From NCBI GenBank assembly GCA_905221605.1, contig CAJNDS010000002.1, forward strand, positions 424,001 to 488,000: a stretch of DNA of 64,000 nt. Direction: 5' to 3'. The notes under the pieces were generated by a model. The model had not been told where the DNA came from. It worked only from the letters and a program-made list of their open reading frames with translations, and searched no databases. The position numbers were made by a program, and so were the translations under genes. Positions 57,901 through 63,282 of the stretch are shown in pieces; within the stretch, counting starts at the first letter, position 1, and each line of letters starts with the position of its first letter. This stretch comes from Symbiodinium natans (Eukaryota; Sar; Dinophyceae; Suessiales; Symbiodiniaceae).

Positions 57901-60900
57901 AGATCCCTACCGAAATCAAGAATCAAGGGGGTCCAGAAAGGGGGTCCCAAGAAGTCTGGCTGCGGCCAGCCCCTGCCACGGTCCCCGAAGAGGGTCCCAG
58001 GAGGTCACAGAACGATGGTTGGGGAGGTTGGAGAGCAAAATACGTCCAGCGCGTTTCAGAAGGGTTTCAGGCAGGTCTCAGGGGCCCAGGGGGGTCGCAG
58101 GGAGGTCGCAGGGGGTCCCAGTTCCAGGGGGGTCCCAGGTGGGTCCCAAAGGGGTCCCAAGGGGGGTCCCAGGGAGGTTTGAGGGCAGCAAAAAAGGGTT
58201 TTTTTGCAGGTTGCCCCCTACACCAGCCAGAAGGAGGGGGGGTCCCTGGAATCTGCCAGCCCAGGGCCCCAGACCCCCCGGGGGGTACCCCCCCGACCCC
58301 CCTGAAAAAGCCAAAACGCCCGCGGGGTTTGGAGGTCTGAAGCGTAGTGGGCTTTGGGGATTTCGGGGATTTAGGACCTAGATGCTTTGAACCCTAAACC
58401 GCAAGAACCTACCCTTGTTTGGGGATACCTTCCGGGATTTGATACGTAGAGCCTCCTAATTAAACCCTAAACCATATACGGTTTCGGGCTTGACAAGCAT
58501 CAGCTGAGCCTGCACGACTCGAATGAGGCCCGCCCGAACGGCCTGGTCCAGACAATAGGCGGCATGGCTCGGAACTGTCCCTAAACCCTGGACGCTAAAA
58601 ACCTGAAACCCTATACCCTATATATACCCTAAACCCTAAACCCTACACCCTAAACCCTCACCCTAAACCCTAAACCCTAAACCCTAAACCCTAAGCCCTA
58701 AGCCCTAAGCCCTAAAACCCTAAACCCTAAAACCCTAACCCTAAACCCTAAACCCTAAACCCTAACCCTAAACCCTAAACCCTAAACCCACGCCCAAACC
58801 CGTCGAAGCCCCAAACCCAACACTCCAGCCCCCCTGCGTTAGGACATTCCATACCTCCCACCCTGCACACACATAGTTCAGCTTCCGTTGTTTTTCTGTT
58901 CTTGCGTGGTTCAGGGTTTAGGGTTTAGGGTTTGGGCCTTAGGATTGAGGCCCTGAACCCGGGTTTGGGCCCTAGTGCCTTGAGGCTTATGGACAACCCT
59001 CAGATTCTCTAAGCCCTCATCCCCCTCAACCATGAAACCTTAAATGCCTTAACCTCCTAAACCCTAAAACATCCTAAACCCTAAGTCCTTAACCTCCTAA
59101 ACCCCAGACCTCGGAAACATCTTGAGCATCGACTCACTCAGGTCAAGGTAAGAGTGGCTTTGAACCCAACAAACCTGCCATGCCTCACATGACAGAACTT
59201 GTTCCGGTTATACAAGGGCTACGTGTTCCCAGGTCAAGGGTTTAGGGTAAAGGCTTTAGGGTTCAGGTGTAGAGTTGTGCACCTATATAAGCTTAACTCA
59301 AAGAATGGAAGCCCCTAAAGTCCCGAAACCTAGACTCCCGTCCGCCCTTTTTAGACCTTAAAGCCATGCATCCCGCCCAACACAAGTGAGCCCTGAACAC
59401 ACCCTAAACACTACAAGCTCAACCCCAAACCCTCAACCCCAAAACCCGAAACCCTAAACCCCAATGCCACAAACCCTAAAACCCTAGGCCTGAACGCACA
59501 TGATCATCTCGACGGCGTTGCCGAAGGTCGCGTTGAGGAGCCCACCGATCTGGGTGAAGGGCTTAGGGCTTTAAGTACCCTGAACCCTAAACCCTAAACC
59601 CTATGAGCTGGTGGAGGCTCGGATTGCCATCCTAGACCCTGAGAGTAGCCCAGGAATGAAAAGGGTGCTCTTGTTGGCTTACAGGGGCTAGCCCTAGACC
59701 CTAAACCCTAAACCCTAAACACAATAAGGACCTACTCTGGGTCCTAGCATCCCTTTATATTCCGAAGGGATCTTGGGGGGGTGTTAAGTCTGTTAAGTTC
59801 GGGTTCAGGGTTTTACCTTTTTGCAATTTTGTGCAAGGCCGTTTCTTTCTGGAACCCTTGTGCAAAAAACGTATCTGCCCCGACATCCAAAACGAGAACA
59901 AGCCCCCAAATCCGTATGCTTCGTGGCAATGCTTCCGTCGGCTGCAGTGAGTTGGGGGGGACACCTGTACTCTAACCCTAACCCAAAAGCCCACCCAAAA
60001 GCCCACCCTAAACCCTAAACCCTAAACCCTAAACCCTAAACCCTAAACCCTAAACCCTAATCATACTCCATAAGAACCTCCGACATGAGATGCCTTAGAT
60101 CCTGAAACCTCAGGTCTGGACCCTCATGAGGTGTTAGAATCCTTGAGATCACTAGACTTTCAACCCTACACCCTGAAGTCGGAAATCCTAAAAGCTAAGC
60201 CCTAAACCCTAAACCCTAAACCCTAAACCCTAAACCCTAAATCCTAAACCCGGAGATCCCCCCCTGCAAAGCACTCTGCAAACTCTGAGGCGGAGCGCCA
60301 TCTGTCCGGTGTGTGCGGACATGGCCTGTGCAAAGCACGGACTCAGGAATTAAATCATGGGTTTTAGGGTTTAGGGTTTAGGGTTTAGGGTTTAGGGTTT
60401 AGGGTTTAGGGTTTAGGGATGGGTTCCCGTACTACCCCCCTCGAAACTAGTTGCTCCCCTAGGTTTCCCCCTTAAATGACCTTCATTAGGCTTAATTCTC
60501 CCTCAATAGACCTGATTTGGGGACGGAACCTAGAAAGGGTAGTATAGAGGGGGGTAGTAGAGGAACCCCCTATAATAGGCCCTATTAAAGCTGCCTGTTG
60601 TTCCAGGTTCTGGCTCTATAACTGCATATATATATATACACACATGATCACAGGGTTTCGGATTTCGAGTTTAGGGTTTCAAGTTTAGGGTTTAGCTAGA
60701 GGGCTTGGGGATGTATATGCGCATGCATAGATAAGGTGATACCTAGGCAACCGAGATCTCGGTTCTTAAGACTGCGAATTTCTGACAAAAGGCTGTACAT
60801 CACGTGTGCATGTATCTTCTTGATTGATTTTTTTGTTTGTTGACCGAATTTTACGAGATATGTATATATATATATATGTATATACATATACATGTATTTG

Positions 60901-63146
60901 ATTGTGTATTTGTACAAAGTCCATTCTTTTATATGGTATGTACTGATGTATATACATGTATAAAGATCTTATATATATATATATATATATATACATATAT
61001 GCATAGCTGCCCATTATCGGGCCCCGAAGTCTTTCAACACGCCTGGCAGTTCGTGAGCCCCAAACCCTGAGAACCTTAACCCCCAGACCCCTTCTGCGCA
61101 ACACTCTGGAGGGTTTAGGGTCGCAACACTCTAAACCCTAAACCCTAAACCCTAAACCCTAAGATTCAGGGTCTAGGGCCCCGAGCCGAAGCACCCAAAT
61201 ACCAACCCCTAATGACTCTCTGCAGATCTGCCTTCTTGTCTTGCCTAGCCTACACCCTGAACCTAGGCCCTAAACTACCCAGAACTCTAAACCGAGAAGG
61301 GTAACTGAAGTGTTAAACAAGCCGAGATCGAACTTCAACTCAACCTTGCACCGTTTCAAGCGTGGTCCTCTAAAACTGGTCGAATGAACCCTAAACCCTA
61401 AACCCTAGACCCTCACACTGAGCCCCCGAAACCCAAAAAGTCCTAAACCCCACACGAAATCCTCAAACTCCACCCCCCCCAAATCCCAAAACCACCAACT
61501 TAAGCCCTAAACCCTAAACCATCAACCCTTAACTTCAACATCATCAACCCTATTCCCCCAAACCCAAAACCCTAAAACCCTCAAACCCTAAACTGCAACA
61601 CCCTCACTCCGATAAACCCTACCCGAAAACCCCCAGAATGGAGCTCATCGGGTCGCCTCTGTGGCGGCACCCAAAATCGATGCCAATGGTACGATGGCCA
61701 TGAAGTTGCAGCCGAAGACAATCTGGGGGTTTAGGGTTTAGGGCTTAGGGTTGGGATGTAGGGATTTAGGGGGTCATGGATGAGGGGATTTGGGGCTTGG
61801 GTGGGTTTAGGGTTTAGGGTTTAGGGTTTAGGGTTTAGGGTTTAGGGTTTAGGGTTTAGGGTTTAGGGTTTAGGGTTTAGGGTTTAGGGTTTAGGGTTTA
61901 GGGTTTAGGGTTTAGGGTTTAGGGTTTAGGGTTTAGGGTTTAGACTTTAGGGTTTAGGGTTCAGGGGGTTTAGGGTTCAGAGGGTGTGGGGTCCGGGGTC
62001 TGGAGTTTAGGGTCCCTGATTACGGTCTAGGGTTTCCAGTTCCCCTAAGCCCATGTCCTACAATTCAGTAGGGACTACTGTTATCCAATCATCCGAAACC
62101 CTAAACCATAATTACACCCCAAACACTAAACTTTTCGGGTATAGGGTTTGGGGTTTAGCGACATACACAGGCACAACTTCAGCACCCCTAAACCCTAAAT
62201 CCCTGAATCCGATTACAAAAAAACAATGAACATAAACCATTTGCTTAGAGCATTCAATACCACTATGACCCCCACAGAGAACCCCTTAAGATGACACCTT
62301 CAACTTAAATCGGCCCTCAACCCTTCACGCCCTGCACCCGGAACGCTTTCAGCAACCGACGACACAAGACCTTGCGATTTTGCGTCCAGCCCCAGAAATG
62401 CCCCGCTTCTGGCTCCATAGGCCGAGTTTCGAAGACCGGAAGCCTAAGACCCTAAACCCCAAACCCTGAACCCTAAACCCCAAGCCTTACACCCCAACAC
62501 CCTGAACCCTAAACCTTAAACACTTAAACCCTAAACCCTAAATCCTAAACCCCAACTCCTAAACCCTTGCATAGCAGGGAGGCATCTTCAGACCACCCAA
62601 CAGCACCTCCCTGGTTGAGGGGCCGGGGAGTCGTAAGAACCTCTTACCTAAGACACCGTCCGGGTTTCACAACTTCACTAACAGGGTTTAGGGTTTAGGG
62701 TTTAGGGTTTGGGGTTTAGGGCTCAGACCTTAGGGGCTAAGAACCTAAGCCTAAAGCCCCAAAAAAGGGGTCTCGGGTTTAGGGTTAGGGGAAGCTTCCA
62801 TCCGAACATGTCTGGTGCCTGATAGGACCAGGAGTCGGGCGTGCTTTGAAAGTTCTCCCGGTTCGCCCCGACCCGTGTTGCGTCTCCTCGGAGCCCGTGG
62901 CCTTGAACGACCGCTAGTGCAAAGGACGGCGGGTAGGGTTTAGGGTTTAGGGTTTAGGGTTTAGGGTTTAGGGTTTAGGGTTTAGGGTTTAGGGATCTGG
63001 GAATTCTTCAGGGCCTTGGCGTTGCCGCTGACCTTCTTCTTGCCCTTCTTGCCCAGCTTCAGTGGTCAGCTTTTCGGCGGTGTAACCTTCCGCAGCGGTG
63101 TCCGCGGTCAACCGAGGCCTTGACCACTGCTGCGATGGCCATTCTT
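39925..63146 (-). CDS. CAX-type Ca2+/H+ (cation/proton) antiporter gene, multi-exon, about 23 kb
   Basis: Membrane antiporter expected to move Ca2+ or another divalent cation against protons across a vacuole-like or other internal membrane. Exons read in order on the minus strand carry both conserved repeats: c-1 (AIVPLA, GGLLNATFGNAVEMI, GLIRVVQ, GSILSNLLLVLGM) and c-2 (VVAACSE, GLPKAFI, VILLPIVG, NAAEHATAVT, MDLSLGVA, VGSSTQIALFVVP), with an acidic loop between, as in the family. Phase is kept at every junction joined without a gap. The family is usually 400-700 residues, so about 23 kb of DNA is almost all intron. Introns hold telomeric tracts in both orientations, TIR elements and AT repeats. 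The extreme N terminus (above 62.6 kb), one gap near 53 kb and the last exon(s) are unresolved. Individual exons are listed separately. Confidence 0.9.
40770..40801 (-). CDS. Antiporter exon QMVTVFLVSQ
   Basis: Hydrophobic segment expected just before DG.tNWLEG in CAX proteins. Acceptor TTTCTCGACTCAG, donor GTGGCG, phase 0 out into VLQHGNTNWL. Confidence 0.78.
41104..41277. mobile_element. Element with 24-bp TIRs and a CCCTATATATA array
   Basis: Ends CTGGTTCTTAGTAGGGAATG and, inverted, CATTCTCTGCTAAGAACCAG; inside, five to six copies of the 11-mer CCCTATATATA at 41,145-41,228. Confidence 0.8.
41418..41730 (-). CDS. About 310-nt complex island, open in two minus frames
   Basis: Largest uninterrupted complex block in this part. 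After acceptor GGTTGATCCTCAG one frame is Cys-rich (starts THRKGNFLCHLCCAARRARH); another reads LILRRTGKETSFVTFAAQLA. Within the antiporter span but without a family motif. Possible captured fragment or nested exon; I cannot choose the frame. Confidence 0.3.
43014..43070 (-). CDS. Antiporter exon PMTLSFRNFDTACQHLS
   Basis: MTL.F..F.T matches the CAX segment after the second repeat. Acceptor TGGATTTTCGACAG is good; the donor may be GTTTGC at the end given or GTGGTT thirteen bases later. Confidence 0.8.
43408..43449 (-). CDS. Antiporter exon VGSSTQIALFVVPC
   Basis: GSS.QIALFV.P is a hallmark of the second repeat. Acceptor CTAAACACAAG, where the intron ends in telomere-like sequence; donor probably GC (GCCGTC). 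Confidence 0.94.
43478..43600 (+). repeat. (TTTAGGG)n array in an antiporter intron
   Basis: About seventeen perfect units immediately upstream (gene sense) of the VGSSTQIALFVVPC exon. Confidence 0.92.
44081..44113 (-). CDS. Antiporter exon QGMMDLSLGVA
   Basis: MDLSLGVA follows NAAEH..A...K in the family. Its acceptor AG lies in CCTCCAAG, the end of an element H terminal repeat. GC donor (GCCACG). Confidence 0.9.
44134..44262 (-). repeat. (CCCTAAA)n array next to an antiporter exon
   Basis: About eighteen units including three CCCTGAA, about 20 bp from exon 44,081-44,113. Confidence 0.92.
44516..44645 (+). repeat. Homogeneous TTCAGGG array
   Basis: About sixteen consecutive TTCAGGG units, then two TTTAGGG. 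A single variant has been tandemly amplified. Confidence 0.9.
45111..45154 (-). CDS. Antiporter exon NAAEHATAVTSATK (c-2 core)
   Basis: GNAAEHATAVT, the conserved acidic core of the second repeat, its first Gly being split with the previous exon. Acceptor GCAGCCTCAAG. To join the MMDLSLGVA exon in family register the donor must be GA type (AAG|GACACT). Confidence 0.93.
45178..45285. mobile_element. Element F copy (long hairpin) in an antiporter intron
   Basis: ACAGAGCCCAATAATTAAGG to AATTAAGGAGTATTGGGGCT with matching inner arms. It lies only about 24 bp from the acceptor of exon 45,111-45,154. Confidence 0.8.
45903..45926 (-). CDS. Antiporter micro-exon VILLPIV
   Basis: A 24-nt exon fitting both phases exactly; ILLPIVG is the family sequence immediately before NAAEH. 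Acceptor AACCTGTTCGAG, donor GTTGCA. Confidence 0.88.
46494..46524 (-). CDS. Antiporter exon ENFGLPKAFI
   Basis: GLPKAFIG precedes the second GNAAE motif in the family. Acceptor GACTGGCCAAG; GC donor (GCCGTG) leaves a base completed to Gly downstream. Confidence 0.87.
47157..47300 (-). repeat. Alternating CCCTAAA/CCCCAAA array
   Basis: About nineteen units in an alternating dimer pattern. Confidence 0.9.
47320..47488 (-). CDS. Unassigned 56-codon coding-like island inside an antiporter intron
   Basis: Open frame beginning DPKLHLILVELLAQHCQKYK and containing LKPETLYLEDVDERALEIHG, in phase 0 after acceptor GTTCAGCGTTCAG, with a possible GC donor after CAAGCAG. Composition looks strongly protein-like. 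It lies between the LVDSIED and ENFGLPKAFI exons, which join perfectly without it, so it is not part of the antiporter in family register. It may be a nested gene exon, a captured gene fragment or an alternative exon. I do not recognise it. Confidence 0.5.
47508..47668 (-). repeat. CCCCAAA/CCCCCAAA array
   Basis: About twenty G/C-rich telomere-variant units of seven to eight bases directly upstream (gene sense) of island 47,320-47,488. Confidence 0.88.
47708..47852. mobile_element. Element C copy
   Basis: TTAGTTACATGGTCCCCTG at the left and GGGGCCATATAGAGGGCCCATG at the right, with the common TTATATACCCCC core. Further copies: 8,590-8,722 and, degraded, 18,985-19,115. Confidence 0.75.
48003..48034 (-). 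CDS. Antiporter exon LVDSIEDVSD
   Basis: Read with the preceding base this gives G-LVDSIED, the expected continuation of CSE. Acceptor AAGTGCAGAG; GC donor (GCATGG), phase 0 out. Confidence 0.8.
49177..49210 (-). CDS. Antiporter exon ASTLVVAACSE (c-2 entry)
   Basis: T.LVVAACSE corresponds to the helix ending in SE that begins the second repeat in CAX proteins. Acceptor CAGCCCAAG, donor GTCCCG, leaving one base that makes Gly with the next exon. Confidence 0.85.
49914..50010 (-). repeat. (CCCTAAA)n array
   Basis: About thirteen perfect units; the TTTAGGG array at 50,106-50,170 faces it across the GPQAEMSLPG exon. Confidence 0.92.
50050..50097 (-). CDS. Antiporter exon GPQAEMSLPGSTVLLA
   Basis: Sixteen codons, phase 0 both ends, leading directly into ASTLVVAACSE. 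Acceptor CCCGGGTTGAG, GC donor (GCGCAG). Confidence 0.75.
50545..50668. mobile_element. Element H copy, uninterrupted
   Basis: TTGGAGGTTCGTGGGTACTC at the left and AAGTGCCCTGAACCTCGAAG at the right form the terminal inverted repeat. Related H ends occur at about 44,114 and 63,146. Confidence 0.7.
50848..50929 (-). CDS. Antiporter acidic-loop exon (QDEAAEDEVEHEEEDRVA)
   Basis: Begins RSSQRKRAT, then a run of Glu/Asp. CAX proteins have an acidic stretch separating the c-1 and c-2 halves, exactly this place. Acceptor CTACCTTGCATACCAG, donor GTAGCT. The reverse strand reads as a false hydrophobic helix. Confidence 0.8.
51195..51278 (-). CDS. Antiporter exon candidate SAFEVSRSQESVARCRAHV (loop)
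   Basis: Twenty-seven codons between the FQLYTH exon and the acidic loop exon; acceptor GTGCCACTTCTGCAG and donor GTAAAA are good, and its phase meets the next exon exactly. Not conserved in the family, as expected of the variable central loop. Confidence 0.6.
51450..51565 (+). repeat. TTTAGGGG octamer array
   Basis: About fourteen near-perfect eight-base units GTTTAGGG. Confidence 0.9.
51645..51712 (-). CDS. Antiporter exon VYFMFLFFQLYTHSEFF
   Basis: Y..FL.FQL.TH is a strong CAX signature at the end of helix 6. Acceptor GGGTGATGTTTCCAG; GC donor (GCGTCC). The plus strand is also open here with a charged peptide, which is an antisense shadow and shows how misleading open frames are in this genome. 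Confidence 0.93.
51797..51842 (-). CDS. Antiporter exon HSTLALNISRLHTLL
   Basis: LALNISR...LL corresponds to the SR motif that opens helix 6 in CAX proteins. Acceptor AGCTTGTACAG, GC donor (GCCAGC), leaving one base completed by the next exon to Cys. Confidence 0.85.
52500..52857 (-). CDS. Pro-rich then coiled-coil-like coding island with a possible 52-nt intron
   Basis: Minus-strand frame starts with PPT repeats (MPPTPPTPPTQPPPVRPGG), then VHRAYERRQTTHKEILALEK. A possible intron 52,584-52,635 (GTGCAG to TTCTTTTTTCACAACTAG) joins a second block, YQENGRTGKAQDRFEKKEHL, that ends in TAA at 52,500-52,502. Without splicing the frame runs on to about 52,540. It sits within the antiporter span but has its own stop, so a nested gene or captured fragment is likelier than an antiporter exon. 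Confidence 0.45.
52962..53051. mobile_element. Element A copy
   Basis: Begins TAGGGGTACCCC and ends AGGGCACCCCTATGTTCGGAAACCCCC, with an internal GGACCCCCAAAAAGGG. Confidence 0.65.
53155..53255 (-). repeat. (CCCTAAA)n array
   Basis: About thirteen units. Confidence 0.9.
53966..54067. mobile_element. Element B copy
   Basis: AAATCTAGGAAGAAAAAGGGCGCCC at the left, GGAATATAAGGGCCTACTCTGGGTCC at the right. Confidence 0.65.
54104..54136 (-). CDS. Antiporter exon candidate GSTDEEAGPHW
   Basis: Eleven codons, phase 0 both ends, acceptor TTTCGCACCATCCAG, donor GTGCAG. Its position, between LPTM and the ALNISR exon, suits a loop, but nothing in it is conserved. An ILMLSR- or PDALSDLL-type island at about 53,222-53,302 might be a further exon. 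Confidence 0.5.
54172..54312 (+). repeat. GGGTTTATA/GGGTTTTTA variant array
   Basis: About fifteen units of an extended telomere variant with TATA or TTTA between GGG groups. Confidence 0.8.
54411..54462 (-). CDS. Antiporter exon VVASISICLPTMPRAET
   Basis: ASISICLPTM matches the helix ending in LPT in CAX proteins. Acceptor CTCATACATCAG; the donor may be GC after PR, which keeps phase 0 to the next island, or GT after AET. Confidence 0.82.
54954..54993 (-). CDS. Antiporter exon FNSQGAAANMTCQ
   Basis: FN..GA..N is conserved just before helix 5 of CAX proteins. Acceptor TATCTTCGACGCAG is good; donor CAG|GCTCAG is GC type; it enters with two bases from the previous exon and leaves in phase 0. 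Confidence 0.88.
56038..56065 (-). CDS. Antiporter micro-exon AVSFCGPQG
   Basis: A 28-nt exon that fits both flanking phases (one base in, two out). It gives the short cytosolic linker between LLVLGM and FNSQGAAAN with a family-typical length of about 15 residues. Acceptor GATTGCCAG, donor GTACAG. Confidence 0.65.
56112..56310. repeat. TA/TG/ATAC microsatellite in an antiporter intron
   Basis: About 200 bp of TATATG, TGTGTG and ATACAT repeats, within the 292-nt intron between exons 56,358-56,421 and 56,038-56,065. Confidence 0.9.
56358..56421 (-). CDS. Antiporter exon GNLLGSILSNLLLVLGMVAWP (c-1 helix)
   Basis: Carries LGSILSNLLLVLGM, a hallmark CAX helix. Acceptor GCTGCCGCAAG, GC donor (GCTGAG), leaving one base that the next exon completes to Ser. 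It is separated from the previous exon by a 2.1-kb intron containing the tandem duplication and two TTTAGGG arrays. Confidence 0.95.
56447..56614 (+). repeat. Long (TTTAGGG)n array abutting the tandem duplication
   Basis: About twenty-three units with three CTTAGGG and one TTTGGGG, running straight into copy 1 of the duplicated unit. Confidence 0.92.
56615..57358. repeat. Tandem duplication, copy 1
   Basis: Begins GTGTATAGAAGGGAAGCTCG directly after a TTTAGGG array and ends CCAAAACGCCC. The first 190 bp are nearly identical to copy 2; the middle contains a GGTCCCAGGGGG minisatellite that differs between copies. It lies in one antiporter intron. Confidence 0.92.
57584..58321. repeat. Tandem duplication, copy 2
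   Basis: Same 5' boundary against a shorter TTTAGGG array (57,525-57,584) and same 3' end; offset about 969 bp. Several short deletions in the GGTCCC minisatellite relative to copy 1. Confidence 0.92.
58510..58542 (-). CDS. Antiporter micro-exon AVRAGLIRVVQ
   Basis: Eleven codons, phase 0 both ends, between the GNAVEMI and LLGSILSN exons. GLIRVVQ is the expected linker in CAX proteins. Acceptor GCCTATTGTCTGGACCAG is pyrimidine-rich; donor CAG|GCTCAG is GC type. Confidence 0.9.
59490..59549 (-). CDS. Antiporter exon IGGLLNATFGNAVEMIMCVQ (c-1 core)
   Basis: Twenty codons carrying the signature GGLLNATFGNAVE, whose polar and acidic residues line the ion path in this family. Acceptor CTTCACCCAG; donor CAG|GCCTAG is GC type, and the intron starts directly in telomere-like sequence. 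Confidence 0.96.
59628..59749. mobile_element. Element B copy split by telomeric repeats
   Basis: Left part TAGACCCTGAGAGTAGCCCAGG to CTTACAGGGGCTAG; then CCCTAGACCCTAAACCC and two further units; then the right part AATAAGGACCTACTCTGGGTCCTAG. The interruption falls inside the conserved core. Confidence 0.75.
59817..59941 (-). CDS. 125-nt exon-like island inside an antiporter intron
   Basis: Strong acceptor (CCCCAACTCACTGCAG) and donor (AAAAAG|GTAAAA) flank 125 nt open in two frames (one begins DGSIATKHTDLGACSRFGCR). The antiporter exons on either side fit together without it, so it is a cryptic or alternative exon or a captured fragment. Included because its splice signals are among the best in the window. 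Confidence 0.35.
60299..60325 (-). CDS. Antiporter micro-exon AMSAHTGQM
   Basis: A 27-nt exon, phase 0 both ends. It supplies the residues normally found between PLA...ATE and GGLLNATFGN in CAX proteins. Acceptor GCTTTGCACAG; donor ATG|GCGCTC is GC type. Only the family alignment and exact phase make so short an exon believable. Confidence 0.85.
60424..60575. mobile_element. Short TIR element
   Basis: GGTTCCCGTACTACCCCCCT at the left and AGGGGGGTAGTAGAGGAACC at the right form an inverted repeat of about 22 bp. Beside the TTTAGGG array at 60,362-60,418. Confidence 0.75.
60690..61010. repeat. AT-rich block with TA microsatellites in an antiporter intron
   Basis: TATATA tracts at about 60,860 and 60,970-61,000; similar tracts at 8,777-8,855, 35,381, 52,281 and 60,625. 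Nothing coding supported. Confidence 0.75.
61657..61722 (-). CDS. Antiporter exon with FGCNFMAIVPLASILGAATE (c-1 entry)
   Basis: Twenty-two codons, phase 0 in and out. AIVPLA and the following ATE are family-defining and lead into the c-1 repeat. Acceptor ...ACCCCCAG; donor GAG|GCGACC is GC type. The intron upstream holds the long TTTAGGG array at 61,801-61,945. Confidence 0.92.
61801..61948 (+). repeat. Long (TTTAGGG)n array in an antiporter intron
   Basis: About twenty perfect units. Confidence 0.92.
62371..62412 (-). CDS. Antiporter exon, PEAGHFWGWTQNRK
   Basis: Fourteen codons, phase 0 at both ends, acceptor ...CTATGGAG and donor GTCTTG. The hWGW motif followed by the next exon's IVFGCNF matches the loop between the first two helices of CAX proteins. 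Confidence 0.7.
62571..62610 (-). CDS. Antiporter exon candidate, EVLLGGLKMPPCY
   Basis: Acceptor ...CCCCTCAACCAG precedes the exon and a GC donor (GCAAGG) follows it. EVLLGGLK resembles the stretch just before the first membrane helix in CAX proteins. Position and strand fit, but the motif is weak and the junction to the next exon is uncertain. Confidence 0.45.
63076..63146 (-). CDS. Candidate first coding exon of the antiporter gene (MAIAAVVKASVDRGHRC)
   Basis: An ATG at the upper edge begins MAIAAVVKASVDRGHRC. It lies just downstream of a CCTCCAAG element end. A further basic stretch (LGKKGKKKVSGNAKALKNS) lies at about 62,997-63,053 and an exon-like island with RSFKATGSEETQHGSGRTG at about 62,831-62,917. 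All are minus strand and 5' of the motif-bearing exons, so they are plausible cytosolic N-terminal exons. Splice junctions joining them were not resolved, and no family motif is present. The true start could be elsewhere. Confidence 0.3.
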
Positions 63147-63187
63147 GGAGGTTCAGGGTTCAGGGTTCAGAGTTCAAGGGTTCAGGG

Positions 63188-63282
63188 TTCAGGGTTCAGG
63201 GTTTGGGGTTTAGGGTTTAGGGTTTAGGGTTTAGGGTTTAGGGTTTAGGGTTTAGGGTTTAGGGTTTAGGGTTTAGGGCTAG
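63188..63282 (+). repeat. TTCAGGG then TTTAGGG array
   Basis: Two to three TTCAGGG, then about eleven TTTAGGG units. Confidence 0.9.

Noticed and set aside
56757-58381. ORFs GVPGGSQG and similar, 98-166 codons
   Set aside because: Translations of the GGTCCCAGGGGG minisatellite; all three frames stay open because of the repeat.
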